Assembly (NCBI RefSeq): GCF_022637395.1
Contig: NZ_CP093337.1
Location: 3,246,501-3,310,500 of the forward strand
Direction: 5' to 3'
DNA length: 64,000 nucleotides
DNA from: Shinella sp. H4-D48
GTDB taxonomy: Bacteria > Pseudomonadota > Alphaproteobacteria > Rhizobiales > Rhizobiaceae
Below the pieces are notes generated by a model. That model saw nothing but the letters and a program-made list of their open reading frames with translations. It made no database searches and was not told where the DNA came from. The position numbers and the translations under genes were made by a program. The stretch's first letter is position 1; the number at the start of each line of letters is the position of its first letter. Shown here in pieces: positions 29,079-38,147 of the stretch.

Positions 29079-29444
29079 ATGCGGATCGACGGACAATGCC
29101 ATTGCGGCTTCGTGACCTACGAGGCTGACATCGATCCCGATGCGCTGCTCATCTGTCACTGCACGGACTGCCAACGGCTGACCGGCTCGCCCTACCGCGT
29201 CACCGTGCGCGTGCCGCAGGCAGATCTCACCCTCACCGGCGAGACGCCGAAGGTCTATACCAAGATCGCCGAAAGCGGCCGTGAGCGATTTCTGCATTTC
29301 TGCCCGGCGGCCGCCTTTTGGGGTATCCGTTGGGGCAGCATCAACCAGCGTGCCACCCTCAAACCGAAGCGCCAGATCTGGTGTTCTTCGGCCATGGACT
29401 GGTTCGGCGAGACCGGCGCCCTGCCCGGCGCGTCGCAGGAGTAG
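29079..29444 (+). CDS. GFA-domain protein, apparently missing one zinc motif
   Basis: A 121-residue protein of the glutathione-dependent formaldehyde-activating (GFA/CENP-V) family. The first zinc motifs are present (GQCHCG at residues 5-10 and CHCTDCQRLTGSPYR at 26-40). The later FCxxCG knuckle, which normally begins a stretch of about 15 residues, is reduced to FCP (Cys75) running straight into AAAFWGIRWGSINQR. An in-frame deletion is the simplest reading. The protein may be misfolded or inactive. The AraC gene starts three bases downstream. Confidence 0.8.
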   Translation: MRIDGQCHCGFVTYEADIDPDALLICHCTDCQRLTGSPYRVTVRVPQADLTLTGETPKVYTKIAESGRERFLHFCPAAAFWGIRWGSINQRATLKPKRQIWCSSAMDWFGETGALPGASQE

Positions 29445-29447
29445 AGC

Positions 29448-30248
29448 GTGGCAAACGGACGTTTCCAGGTTCTGCGCACGGCCATCGGCGGTGTCGAAGC
29501 CGTCATCGCCGACAGCAGCCATGCCTTTGCGCGCCACAGCCACGACACCTACGGCATCGGTCTTGTCGAACGCGGCGCCCAGACGTCGGCGAGCGGGCGG
29601 GGCCGCGTGGAGGCGCAGGCCGGCAACACGATCACCGTCAATCCCGGCGAGGTGCATGACGGCGCGCCGCTCGGCGGCGCATCCCGCGCCTGGCGAATGG
29701 TCTACATTCAGCCCGACATCGTCGCGGCCGCCGCACAGGACATTTTCGAAGGACGCGCCCGCGAGGAGTTTCATGCGCCCGTGCTGGACGACAGCCGCGT
29801 CGGCCGGCTTGTCGCAGCCGCGCTCGTAGCGCTGGTCGACACACAGGCTGCCGCAATCTGCCGCGATGAGCGTCTTCTCCTGCTGCTGGCGGCGGTGCTG
29901 CGCGAACAGGCGCCGCGCCGCGAGGGCATTGCGGCTGCCGGCATCGCCCGCGCACGCGAGCGGATCGACGCCGACCCGGTCTCGCCCGTCACGCTCGACG
30001 CGCTGGCCGCCGATTGCGGCCTTGGCCGTTTCCGGCTGGTGCGGGATTTCGCCCGCGCCACGGGGCTGACACCCCACGCCTATTTCATCCAGCGCCGAAC
30101 GGACCTTGCCCGCCGCCTCATCGCTGCCGGCAATCCGCTTGCGGATGCCGCGGCCGGCGCCGGCTTCGCCGACCAGAGTCACATGACGCGCAACTTCACG
30201 CGGCGTTACGGCTACACGCCGGGCGCCTATCTTGCCGCCCTCGCCTGA
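29448..30248 (+). CDS. AraC-family transcriptional regulator
   Basis: A 266-residue regulator with an N-terminal cupin sensor (about 10-90, HSHDTYGIGLVERGA and NPGEVHDGAP) and a C-terminal double helix-turn-helix (about 165-262, with FADQSHMTRNFTRRYGYTPGAYLAAL). It begins at a GTG with AGGAG eight bases upstream; there is no ATG before residue 84. The next gene is a LysE exporter, and such AraC/LysE pairs commonly regulate efflux of an amino acid or analogue. Confidence 0.92.
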   Translation: MANGRFQVLRTAIGGVEAVIADSSHAFARHSHDTYGIGLVERGAQTSASGRGRVEAQAGNTITVNPGEVHDGAPLGGASRAWRMVYIQPDIVAAAAQDIFEGRAREEFHAPVLDDSRVGRLVAAALVALVDTQAAAICRDERLLLLLAAVLREQAPRREGIAAAGIARARERIDADPVSPVTLDALAADCGLGRFRLVRDFARATGLTPHAYFIQRRTDLARRLIAAGNPLADAAAGAGFADQSHMTRNFTRRYGYTPGAYLAALA

Positions 30249-30322
30249 CCTGCAATTTCGTTCAAGACCGAAAGGGCCACCCGGTGTTTCCTGCCGCCTC
30301 TTCAAGCACATGGAAACCCGAA

Positions 30323-30934
30323 ATGACCGCGGAATTCCTCGTCACCTCGCTCATCGTCATCCTGCTTCCGGGCACCGGCGTCATCTACACCGTGGCACGC
30401 GGGGTCAGCGGCGGCTTTCACGCCGGCCTGCTTGCGGCCCTCGGCTGCACGCTGGGCATCATCCCGCATATGCTGGCCAGCATCGCCGGGCTCGCCGCCA
30501 TCCTGCATGCCAGCGCGCTTGCCTTCGAAGTCCTACGCATCGTCGGCGTCGCCTACCTGCTCTTCATCGCCTGGAGCATGATTCGGGACAGCGGCACGCT
30601 CGATATGGGACCGGAACAGCCGGTCGAGACGGCCGCGCGCATCGTACGCAAGGGCGCCTTCACCAATGTCTTCAACCCCAAGCTCTCGCTGTTCTTCCTC
30701 GCCTTCCTGCCGCAGTTCGTGCCCGATGGCGCGCCGCACCTGACGGCGCGGATGCTCTTGCTCGGCGGCGTGTTCATGCTGCTGACCTTCCTCGTCTTCG
30801 CCGCGTATGCGGCGCTTGCGGCAAGCCTGCGCCGACAGGTGCTGAGCCGGCCGGCGGTGATGACTTGGATGCAGCGCAGCTTCGCCGCGGCCCTGGGGCT
30901 CATGGGCCTGCGGCTGGCGCTTTCGGATCGCTGA
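30323..30934 (+). CDS. LysE family amino-acid exporter
   Basis: A 203-residue inner-membrane protein with about six hydrophobic helices. It has the family signature LPGTGVIYTVARGVSGGFHAGLLAALGCTLG (N-terminal third) and NVFNPKLSLFFLAFLPQFV. It is 75 bp after the AraC regulator on the same strand, which is its likely controller, and ends three bases from the convergent thiD. The substrate is unknown. Confidence 0.9.
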   Translation: MTAEFLVTSLIVILLPGTGVIYTVARGVSGGFHAGLLAALGCTLGIIPHMLASIAGLAAILHASALAFEVLRIVGVAYLLFIAWSMIRDSGTLDMGPEQPVETAARIVRKGAFTNVFNPKLSLFFLAFLPQFVPDGAPHLTARMLLLGGVFMLLTFLVFAAYAALAASLRRQVLSRPAVMTWMQRSFAAALGLMGLRLALSDR

Positions 30935-30937
30935 GCG

Positions 30938-31747
30938 TCACGCCCAGAGCGCGTGGAAATGGTGCAGCGGGCCATGGCCCGTGCCGACGGTCAGCGCATC
31001 GGATCCGCGCACGGCACCGGCGACGAAGCTCTTGGCCGCCGCCACGGCATCGGGCAGCGAATGCCCCTTGCCCAGTTCCGCCGCCACCGCGCTCGACAGC
31101 GTGCAGCCGGTGCCGTGGGTGTTGCGCGTGAGCACGCGCACGCCCTCGAACCAGCGCAGCCCGCCCGGCATCGCCAGCACGTCGGGGCTCTCGTTGCCCG
31201 GCAGATGCCCGCCCTTCAGCAGAACCGCCTTCGGTCCGAGCGCCAGCAGGCGTTTCGCCTGGTTTTCCATGGCCGCACGGTCGGTCGCCTCGGCCTCGGC
31301 GAGCAGGGCGGCCGCCTCCGGCAGGTTCGGCGTGAGCAGGGTGGACAGCGGCAGCAGCCGGCGCGTCAGGGCCTCCACGGCTTCTCCGGCCAGAAGCGAG
31401 GCTCCACCCTTGGCGATCATGACGGGATCGAGCACGATGGGAACGGAGCGATGCGGCGACAGCGCATTCGCCACCGCCTCGGCGATCTCGCCCGAGGCGA
31501 TCATCCCGATCTTGACGGCGCCCACCCGCACATCGGCGAAGACATCGGCGATCTGTGCCGCGACGAAGGCCGGCGGCACGAGATGCACGCCCGAAACGCC
31601 CTGCGTGTTCTGCGCCGTGAGCGCCGTCAACACCGCCATGCCATAGGTGCCGCGGGCGGCGAAGGTCTTGAGGTCAGCCTGGATGCCGGCGCCGCCCGAG
31701 GGGTCGGAGCCTGCGATCGAGAGAATGTTTGCGATTGTGTCTGCCAT
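30938..31747 (-). CDS. thiD: Hydroxymethylpyrimidine/phosphomethylpyrimidine kinase
   Basis: Phosphorylates HMP to HMP-PP in thiamine synthesis and salvage. The 269-residue ribokinase-like protein starts MADTIANILSIAGSDPSGGAGIQADLKTF and has VLDPVMIAKGG and the anion hole/active site NTHGTGCTLSSAVAA. The ATG at 31747 has GGAGG four bases upstream; the frame is open further up. A TPP riboswitch lies immediately upstream on the same strand. No other thiamine genes are in the window. Confidence 0.96.
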   Translation of the reverse strand: MADTIANILSIAGSDPSGGAGIQADLKTFAARGTYGMAVLTALTAQNTQGVSGVHLVPPAFVAAQIADVFADVRVGAVKIGMIASGEIAEAVANALSPHRSVPIVLDPVMIAKGGASLLAGEAVEALTRRLLPLSTLLTPNLPEAAALLAEAEATDRAAMENQAKRLLALGPKAVLLKGGHLPGNESPDVLAMPGGLRWFEGVRVLTRNTHGTGCTLSSAVAAELGKGHSLPDAVAAAKSFVAGAVRGSDALTVGTGHGPLHHFHALWA

Positions 31748-31797
31748 CTCGCCTCCTTGCGGACGGAGGCGGACGCGGGGCAACGGCAGTGCCAGCG

Positions 31798-31872
31798 ACT
31801 CCCTCCGCCGGCATGATCCGGTTCAGGTTCAAAGGGTGCTTCTCAGCCCGCCTGCGCGGACGCCCCTGTCTG
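31798..31872 (-). promoter_or_regulatory. TPP riboswitch (THI element) upstream of thiD
   Basis: Read on the minus strand, the segment has the conserved core: a GGGGCGTCC start helix, the CTGAGA box, then ACCCTTTGAACCTGA and CCGGATCATGCCGGCG, closing with GGAGGGAG. These are the THI-box landmarks in the right order, 51 bases before the thiD start. Thiamine pyrophosphate should lower thiD expression, probably by hiding the ribosome-binding site. Confidence 0.93.
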
Positions 31873-31928
31873 GCAACGCTTTTCGCAAATGGAGAGGCGC
31901 CTGTCACCCTGAAAGTGACAGGCCGCCG

Positions 31929-33509
31929 TCACGCCTTGGTGACGTGGTACTCCTTGATAGCGACCATCTTGATATCGGGATAGCGCTCCGCCTCGTAGCG
32001 CAGCGAGAAACTGTCCTGCGCCAGGAACACCGGATCGCCATCGAGGTCGCGGGCAATGTCGCCGCGGCGCTGGGTGACGAACTTGTCGAGTTCGGCCGCG
32101 TTTTCGGAGGAAATCCAGCGGCAGACGGAGAAACGCGACATTTCGAAGGACACCGGCAGGCCGTATTCCTGTTGCAGGCGCTCCTTGAGAACGTCGAGTT
32201 GCAGCGCGCCGACGACACCGACGATGGCCGGCGTGCCGTCTTCCGGCGAGAAGAGCTGCACGACGCCCTCTTCGGCCATCTGCTGGAGCGCTTCCTTGAG
32301 CTTCTTGGCCTTCATCGCGTCTTCCAGCCGCACGCGACGCAGGATTTCCGGCGCGAAGTTCGGCACGCCCTCGAACACCAGCGCCTCGCCTTCCGTCAGC
32401 GTATCGCCGATGCGCAGCGTCCCGTGGTTGGGGATGCCGACCACGTCGCCGGCATAGGCCGTGTCGGCGAGCTGGCGCTGCGAGGCGAAGAAGAACTGCG
32501 GCGCCGAAAGCCCGATCGTCTTTCCGGTGCGGGCGAGCCGCACCTTCATGCCGCGCTCCAGCATGCCGGAGCAGACGCGCGCGAAAGCAATGCGGTCGCG
32601 GTGGTTCGGGTCCATATTGGCCTGGATCTTGAAGACGAAGGCCGTCATCTTGTCTTCGGCGGCGTGGACCTTGCGCACATCCGCCACCTGGTCGCGCGGC
32701 GGCGGCGCGAAGGCGCCGAGCGCGTTGATGAGGTCGCGCACACCGAAATTCCGAAGCGCCGAGCCGAAGAAGACCGGCGTCATATGGCCTTCGAGGAAGG
32801 CTTCGCGATCGAACGGGCGGCATGCCTCGCGAGCCAGTTCCATCTCGTCGATGAAGGTCTGGCGCTCGTTTTCCGGCAGGTGCTTGGCGACCTCGGCCGC
32901 ATCGTCCATCTTCGTCGGCTGGACCTGCGTGTCCGAGCCGCGGAAAGTGCGGTCGGCCAGATGATAGGAGCCGCAGAAGGTCTTGGAGCGGCCGACCGGC
33001 CAGGTCACCGGTGCCGTATCGAGCGCCAGCTTTTCTTCCACCTCGTCGAGGATTTCGAAGGGATCGCGGCTTTCGCGGTCCATCTTGTTGACGAAGGTGA
33101 TGATCGGGATATCGCGCAGGCGGCAGACCTCGAACAGCTTCAGCGTTCGCGGCTCGATACCCTTGGCGGCATCGATGACCATGACGGCCGCATCCACCGC
33201 CGTCAGCGTGCGGTAGGTGTCGTCGGCGAAGTCTTCGTGACCGGGCGTGTCGAGAATGTTGAAGACGTTGCCGTCATATTCGAAGGTCATGACCGAAGTC
33301 ACGACGGAGATGCCGCGCTCGCGCTCGATCTTCATCCAGTCGGACCGGGTCTGGATGCGGTCCTTCTTCGCCTTCACTTCACCCGCGAGCTGGATGGCGC
33401 CACCGAACAGCAGCAGCTTTTCGGTGAGTGTGGTTTTACCGGCGTCCGGGTGCGCGATGATCGCGAAGGTGCGGCGGCGGGAGACCGCCTCGGCAAGGGT
33501 TTCGGCCAT
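31929..33509 (-). CDS. prfC: Peptide chain release factor 3
   Basis: GTPase that recycles RF1/RF2 after termination. The 526-residue protein has the P-loop AHPDAGKTTLTEKLL, switch motifs GISVVTSVMTFEY and DTPGHEDF, and the NKMDRE and RF3-specific C-terminal domain. I use the ATG at 33509; a TTG two codons upstream has the better-spaced AGGA and is possible. It is divergent from dut with a 95 bp gap. Confidence 0.97.
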   Translation of the reverse strand: MAETLAEAVSRRRTFAIIAHPDAGKTTLTEKLLLFGGAIQLAGEVKAKKDRIQTRSDWMKIERERGISVVTSVMTFEYDGNVFNILDTPGHEDFADDTYRTLTAVDAAVMVIDAAKGIEPRTLKLFEVCRLRDIPIITFVNKMDRESRDPFEILDEVEEKLALDTAPVTWPVGRSKTFCGSYHLADRTFRGSDTQVQPTKMDDAAEVAKHLPENERQTFIDEMELAREACRPFDREAFLEGHMTPVFFGSALRNFGVRDLINALGAFAPPPRDQVADVRKVHAAEDKMTAFVFKIQANMDPNHRDRIAFARVCSGMLERGMKVRLARTGKTIGLSAPQFFFASQRQLADTAYAGDVVGIPNHGTLRIGDTLTEGEALVFEGVPNFAPEILRRVRLEDAMKAKKLKEALQQMAEEGVVQLFSPEDGTPAIVGVVGALQLDVLKERLQQEYGLPVSFEMSRFSVCRWISSENAAELDKFVTQRRGDIARDLDGDPVFLAQDSFSLRYEAERYPDIKMVAIKEYHVTKA

Positions 33510-33604
33510 GTTCAAGCAATATCCTGTGAGTTGGCGCGGTCTTTACAGGCTCCGCCGCGAAGATGCAATTGACGGCCCGCGCCTGCGACCGGCTTATGGG
33601 TGCC

Positions 33605-34078
33605 ATGAACGCGCACGCCCCCACGAAGCCCACGCTCTCCCTCGTCCGCCTGCCGAACGGCGCGGATATCGAGCTTCCCGCCTACGAAACGACGGGCGCC
33701 GCCGGCATGGACCTGCGCGCGGCCGTGGATGCCGATGCGCCGATCGCGTTGGAACCGGGAAAACGCGCGCTCGTGCCGACCGGCTTCGTCTTCGAGATCC
33801 CGCAGGGCTACGAGGCCCAGATCCGGCCGCGCTCCGGGCTCGCCTTCAAGCACGGCGTCACCTGCCTTAACACGCCCGGCACGATCGACAGCGATTATCG
33901 CGGCGAGGTGAAGGTGCTGCTCGTCAATCTCGGCAAGGAAGCCTTCACCATCGAACGCGGCATGCGCATCGCCCAGATGGTCATCGCGCCTGTGACGCAG
34001 GTGGCCGTGCGCGAGGCCGTGGAGGCGAGCGAAACCGCCCGTGGCGCGGGCGGCTTCGGCTCCACCGGCGTCCGGTGA
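33605..34078 (+). CDS. dut: dUTP diphosphatase
   Basis: Trimeric dUTPase that supplies dUMP for thymidylate synthesis and keeps uracil out of DNA. The five family motifs are present: [38 protein letters not shown] and the flexible C-terminal [10 protein letters not shown]. The ATG at 33605 gives 157 residues, the normal length; an ATG at 33596 is also in frame. The stop overlaps the GTG of the next gene. In many rhizobia dut lies right after coaBC. Confidence 0.96.
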   Translation: MNAHAPTKPTLSLVRLPNGADIELPAYETTGAAGMDLRAAVDADAPIALEPGKRALVPTGFVFEIPQGYEAQIRPRSGLAFKHGVTCLNTPGTIDSDYRGEVKVLLVNLGKEAFTIERGMRIAQMVIAPVTQVAVREAVEASETARGAGGFGSTGVR

Positions 34079-34968
34079 TCGCGGCCGACAAAGCGGGCCT
34101 CGTCTTCCTCGCGCATTACTTCGACGACCGGGCCGCCTGGCAGGGTCTATGCGACCTGCTCCAGGACATATTCGAGATCGATGTTTCCGGCATGGACCGG
34201 CTCGGCGGGCCGGACCCGACCAGCGCGCCCTTCGGCTTCTTTGACGCCGACGGTGCCTGCATCGCCAACATCACCGCTTTCGCCATGCCGCTCGTCATCG
34301 ACGGCGTCTTCGTGCGCGCGGCCGGCCTGCAATCCGGCGCGGTCCGGCCAGACCACCGCGGCCGCGGGCTCTACCGCGCCGTTATGGAGGCAGCGCTCGA
34401 TCATTGCGACGCCGAGGGTTTCGAGGCGGTCGTGCTGCTCACGGACACGCCGGCGCTCTACGAGAAACACGGCTTCCGCCCGCTCCCGCAGCACCGCTTC
34501 GCCGGCGTGCCTCCCACGGGCGGGCGGGCGTTCGCGACCCGCCGGCTTCACCTCGCGAACGAGGCGGACCTCACGCTGCTCAGCCAGCTGCTCGATGGCC
34601 GCGCACCGGTTTCCGACCGCTTCGCGCCGCTCCGGCAGAAAGAAATGTTCCTGTTCAACGCGTCGCTGATGCCGGACCTCAAGCTCGACCTCCTGGAGGA
34701 AGCGGGCGTGGTCGTTGCGTGGCAGGCGGATGACGAGGGCAATGTCGATATCCTCGATATCATCGGCACACGCATGCCCGGCCTCGCGGACATTCTCGCC
34801 AGCCTCGCTGTCGCCGCGCAGCGCGTGACCGTGCATTTCGCGCCCGATCACCTGGCGTGGAATGGCGAGGCCCTTGCTGACGACGGCGAGATGGTTCTCA
34901 TGCTGCGCGGCCCGGACGGTCTGCCGCCCGCCCTGCCGTTCGCCCTGCCGCCGATGGCCGAATTCTGA
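34075..34968 (+). CDS. GNAT family N-acetyltransferase
   Basis: A 297-residue protein with a GNAT domain in its N-terminal half: the acetyl-CoA loop [22 protein letters not shown] and the following [17 protein letters not shown] strand-helix. The C-terminal half (about 170-297) resembles a second, diverged GNAT module. It starts with a GTG that overlaps the dut stop (GTGA), so it is translationally coupled to dut. The substrate is unknown. Its stop abuts the convergent LysE pseudogene. Confidence 0.85.
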   Translation: MIAADKAGLVFLAHYFDDRAAWQGLCDLLQDIFEIDVSGMDRLGGPDPTSAPFGFFDADGACIANITAFAMPLVIDGVFVRAAGLQSGAVRPDHRGRGLYRAVMEAALDHCDAEGFEAVVLLTDTPALYEKHGFRPLPQHRFAGVPPTGGRAFATRRLHLANEADLTLLSQLLDGRAPVSDRFAPLRQKEMFLFNASLMPDLKLDLLEEAGVVVAWQADDEGNVDILDIIGTRMPGLADILASLAVAAQRVTVHFAPDHLAWNGEALADDGEMVLMLRGPDGLPPALPFALPPMAEF

Positions 34969-35607
34969 TCAGCGGCGCGCTTCGGTCGCCATGCGCAGCG
35001 CCAGTCCGGCCAGCACCGTGCCCATCAGCCAGCGCTGCACGAGTACCCAGCGCGGGCGCGTCGCGAGAAGCGCCGCGACGGAGCCGGCCGACACGGCGAT
35101 CAGCGCATTGACGCTGACGCTGATGACGACCTGCACGCCGCCAAGCACCAGCGATTGCCCGAGGACGTTTCCCTTCACCGGATCGATGAACTGAGGCAGA
35201 AGCGAGAGATAGAGGACGGCGATCTTCGGGTTCAGCAGGTTCGTCAACAGCCCCATGAAGAAAAGCCTGCGGTTGCTGTCGCGCGGCAGCGCCTTCACCT
35301 CGAAGGCCGAGCGACCGCCCGGGCGCAGCGCGTGCCAGGCAAGCCAGGCGAGATAGAGCGCGCCGGCAAGCCGCAACGCATCATAGGCAAAGGGCACCGC
35401 CATCAGGAACGCGGTGATGCCGAGCGCAGCCGACAGCACATAGAAGACAAAGCCAAGAGCGACGCCGCCAAGCGAGACGAGACCAGCCGCCGGACCCTAG
35501 CAGATCGAGCGGGAAACGAGATAGATCATGTTCGGCCCCGGCGTCAGAACCATGCCGAAGGCGATGAGGGCGAAGGCGGCAAGACTTGTCAGATCGGGCA
35601 CGGACAT
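34969..35607 (-). pseudogene. LysE family exporter broken by one amber codon
   Basis: A complete 213-codon LysE frame with start at 35607 (GGGAGAA upstream), but codon 37 (35499-35497) is TAG. The first part ends LTPGPNMIYLVSRSIC, and the reading continues in the same frame as GPAAGLVSLGGVALGFVFYVLSA to a normal stop at 34969. Family members have a polar residue, often Gln, at the stop position, so CAG to TAG is the likely change. All later family motifs (LLTNLLNPKIAVLYLSLLPQFI) remain intact, which implies a recent mutation or a sequencing error. Confidence 0.88.
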
Positions 35608-35664
35608 TTCTCCCTGATGCACACCGAAGGCGTATCCCTCGCTTCCCGCCGTCGCAAGGATGAC

Positions 35665-35683
35665 ACTTGTCTCGGTGACAAAT
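35665..35683. promoter_or_regulatory. Small inverted repeat between divergent LysE genes
   Basis: ACTTGTC and GACAAAT face each other around TCGGT (6 of 7 pairs) in the 281 bp between the broken and intact LysE genes. It may be an operator. The rest of this gap shows no gene I can support. Confidence 0.3.
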
Positions 35684-35888
35684 GGGCCATCAGCTGCGTG
35701 GCATATGGTTTGCGAAAATGCAGGCTCCACGGCACCTTCCACTCGGGCAAGCTGCCGGAAGAACCGGGCTCTCCGGCTTACACGCCCGCCTTGTTGGCGC
35801 CGATCCAGATCGCGGATTCAGTGCGCGAAATCGACCCATTGCCGGAAAACGACGTCGGGCGTAAGAGGGGTCGATCAAGGAGCTCACC

Positions 35889-36506
35889 ATGTCTCTCGCC
35901 GTTCTCCTCGCCTATTCCGGCGCGCTTTTCATCGCCGCCATCATTCCCGGTCCCGGCATCACGGCCATCGTCGCGCGCGCGCTCGGCTCCGGTTTCCGGC
36001 CGACCTTCTTCATGGGGCTCGGGCTGATTCTCGGCGACATGGTCTATCTGACGGCCGTCATCCTCGGCCTCGCTTTCATCGCGCAGACCTTCACCACGGC
36101 CTTCATGGTCATCAAGATCGCCGGTGCGCTCTATCTCGGTTACATCGCCTGGAAGCTTTGGACCGCCGGGCTCCTGCCGCAGGATATCGAGGCCCGTCGC
36201 TCCACGAGCATCGGCGCCGCCTTCCTTTCCGGCCTGCTCGTGACACTCGGCAATCCCAAGACGATGCTGTTCTACGTGGCGCTCGTGCCGACGCTTGTCG
36301 ATCTCAATGCCGTCGGCCTCGGCGACTATGGCCTGCTGCTGGCCGCGACCTTTATCGTGCTCCTCGCCGTGCTCATCCCCTATATCGCGCTCGCCTCTCG
36401 CGCCCGGCTGCTTCTCAGACAGCCCAGGGCCCTGCAAAGGCTGAACCGTATCGCTGCAAGCGTTCTTGCCGGCACAGCCGCCTATATCGCGACCAGGGCG
36501 GCCTGA
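35889..36506 (+). CDS. LysE family amino-acid exporter
   Basis: An intact 205-residue LysE-type permease with about six membrane helices. It has IIPGPGITAIVARALGSGFRPTFFMGLGLILGD in the first third and VTLGNPKTMLFYVALVPTLVDL in the middle. AAGGAG lies seven bases before the ATG. It is transcribed away from the broken LysE gene. The two share the family fold but are not close copies, so this is not a tandem duplication. Confidence 0.9.
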   Translation: MSLAVLLAYSGALFIAAIIPGPGITAIVARALGSGFRPTFFMGLGLILGDMVYLTAVILGLAFIAQTFTTAFMVIKIAGALYLGYIAWKLWTAGLLPQDIEARRSTSIGAAFLSGLLVTLGNPKTMLFYVALVPTLVDLNAVGLGDYGLLLAATFIVLLAVLIPYIALASRARLLLRQPRALQRLNRIAASVLAGTAAYIATRAA

Positions 36507-36523
36507 GGGAGCGGACTTTCGGC

Positions 36524-36546
36524 GTGGAATGACCGGATTATTCCAC
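36524..36546. promoter_or_regulatory. Perfect inverted repeat upstream of cysK
   Basis: GTGGAAT-N9-ATTCCAC, a perfect 7-bp dyad, lies 18 bases after the LysE stop and 87 bases before the cysK start. It has no T-tail. It could be an operator for cysK or a weak transcript end. Confidence 0.35.
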
Positions 36547-36632
36547 AACCGGCGCTTTTGCCGCGAAATCCGGACTCGTCTAAAGCCCTATTCCCTCCTA
36601 CATTCGCGTCAACGAAAACCAGGAGGAATCCG

Positions 36633-37598
36633 ATGAGCGATACCCGCAAACCCGGCCGCGGCCGCGTCTATGCATCCATCACCGAGACGATCGGCGACAC
36701 GCCCGTCGTGCGCCTCGACAAGTTCGCCAAGGAAAAGGGCGTCGTCGCCAATCTGCTCGGCAAGCTCGAATTCTTCAATCCGATCGCATCGGTGAAGGAT
36801 CGCATCGGCGTGGCGATGATCGAATCTCTGGAAGCGCAGGGCAAGATCACGCCCGGCCAGTCGACGCTGGTCGAGCCAACCTCTGGCAATACCGGCATCG
36901 CGCTTGCCTTCGCGGCGGCTGCCAAGGGCTATCGCCTCATCCTCACCATGCCGGAGACCATGTCGATCGAGCGCCGCAAGATGCTTGCGCTGCTCGGCGC
37001 CGAACTCGTGCTGACAGAAGGCCCCAAGGGCATGAAGGGTGCGATCGCCATGGCCGAGGAACTGGCAAGCACCATTCCCGGAGCCGTCATCCCGCAGCAG
37101 TTCGAGAACCCAGCCAACCCGGAAATCCATCGCAAGACCACGGCCGAGGAAATCTGGAACGACACCGACGGCGCCGTCGACATCCTCGTGTCCGGCATCG
37201 GCACCGGCGGCACGATCACCGGTGTCGGGCAGGTTCTGAAGGCCAGGAAGCCCGGATTCAAGGTCGTCGCCGTCGAACCGGCCGACAGCCCAGTTCTGTC
37301 GGGCGGCAACCCCGGTCCGCACAAGATCCAGGGTATCGGCGCCGGCTTCGCGCCTGCCATCCTCGACAAGTCCGTCTATGACGAGGTCGTCACCGTCACC
37401 AATGACGAGGCCTTCGAGAATGCCCGTCTGGTCGCCCGCCTCGAAGGCGTTCCGGTCGGCATCTCCTCAGGCGCCGCTCTGACGGCCGCCGCCAGGGTGG
37501 GCAGCCGCCCGGAAAATGCCGGCAAGACGATCGTCGTGATCATTCCGTCGTTCGCGGAACGCTATCTGTCGACCGCGCTCTTCGACGGCCTCGGCTGA
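36633..37598 (+). CDS. cysK: Cysteine synthase A (O-acetylserine sulfhydrylase)
   Basis: PLP enzyme that makes cysteine from O-acetylserine and sulfide. The 321-residue protein has the PLP lysine in [11 protein letters not shown], the substrate loop [12 protein letters not shown], the phosphate-binding [12 protein letters not shown] and the [11 protein letters not shown] motif. A consensus AGGAGG precedes the ATG at 36633. It ends in a clear terminator. No cysE is nearby. Confidence 0.96.
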   Translation: MSDTRKPGRGRVYASITETIGDTPVVRLDKFAKEKGVVANLLGKLEFFNPIASVKDRIGVAMIESLEAQGKITPGQSTLVEPTSGNTGIALAFAAAAKGYRLILTMPETMSIERRKMLALLGAELVLTEGPKGMKGAIAMAEELASTIPGAVIPQQFENPANPEIHRKTTAEEIWNDTDGAVDILVSGIGTGGTITGVGQVLKARKPGFKVVAVEPADSPVLSGGNPGPHKIQGIGAGFAPAILDKSVYDEVVTVTNDEAFENARLVARLEGVPVGISSGAALTAAARVGSRPENAGKTIVVIIPSFAERYLSTALFDGLG

Positions 37599-37608
37599 GA
37601 CGACGACG

Positions 37609-37636
37609 GCCCGCCGAGTAACCATCGGCGGGCTTT
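37609..37636 (+). terminator. Intrinsic terminator of cysK
   Basis: A 9-bp stem GCCCGCCGA/TCGGCGGGC (37609-37617 and 37625-37633) is followed by TTTCCC, 11 bases after the cysK stop. Confidence 0.75.
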
Positions 37637-37671
37637 CCCATGCACAGGCCCCCTGCGTAGAGCCACCACGC

Positions 37672-38069
37672 TTCACCACCTCTACCCTGTCATGCGCGAT
37701 CTTGAACGCGCCCTCGCCTTCTATGATGCCACGCGGATGGCGGGACTCGACTCTGGCCGCCGCATCCGACCCGATATCTGGCTCGGCAAGACCGATCAGG
37801 CTGTCGGCTATGGTCCGGTGCCGGCGGCAGCGGCAGGTTCGCACTCAAGGAAAGGGCCGATGCCACGCAACCGCCCGTCCCTGGATTCCCATCTTCTTCG
37901 CGGCACCCGACCGGCCGACGGTCGACCGTTTCCACGCGGCGGCGCTTTTCGCGGGGCGACGACGATGGAGTACCGGGCATTCGCCCACTATGGCAAAACC
38001 GACTATGCCGCCGCCGTCATCGATCCCGGCGGCCACTACATCGAAGCCGTCCGTCAGGAGCCGGCCTGA
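37672..38069 (+). pseudogene. Frameshifted VOC/glyoxalase-like gene
   Basis: Pieces of one VOC protein are spread over three frames in the right order: HHLYPVMRDLERALAFYDA, then (another frame) PIFFAAPDRPTVDRFHAAAL, a short VPGIRP piece in a third frame, and finally HYGKTDYAAAVIDPGGHYIEAVRQEP back in the first. At least three indels are needed and no start codon is in place, so the gene is dead. It lies between the cysK terminator and yifB. Confidence 0.8.
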
Positions 38070-38147
38070 CGACACGGCCGGCGGCAGCGGCCCGGCCTTC
38101 CGATCTCCGATCCTCCGTCACACGGCCGGCCGGTCGCATGCGCAAGC

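Noticed and set aside
35608-35888. Small gene in the gap between the two LysE genes
   Set aside because: Short frames exist on both strands, but none has a ribosome-binding site plus a recognisable protein pattern.
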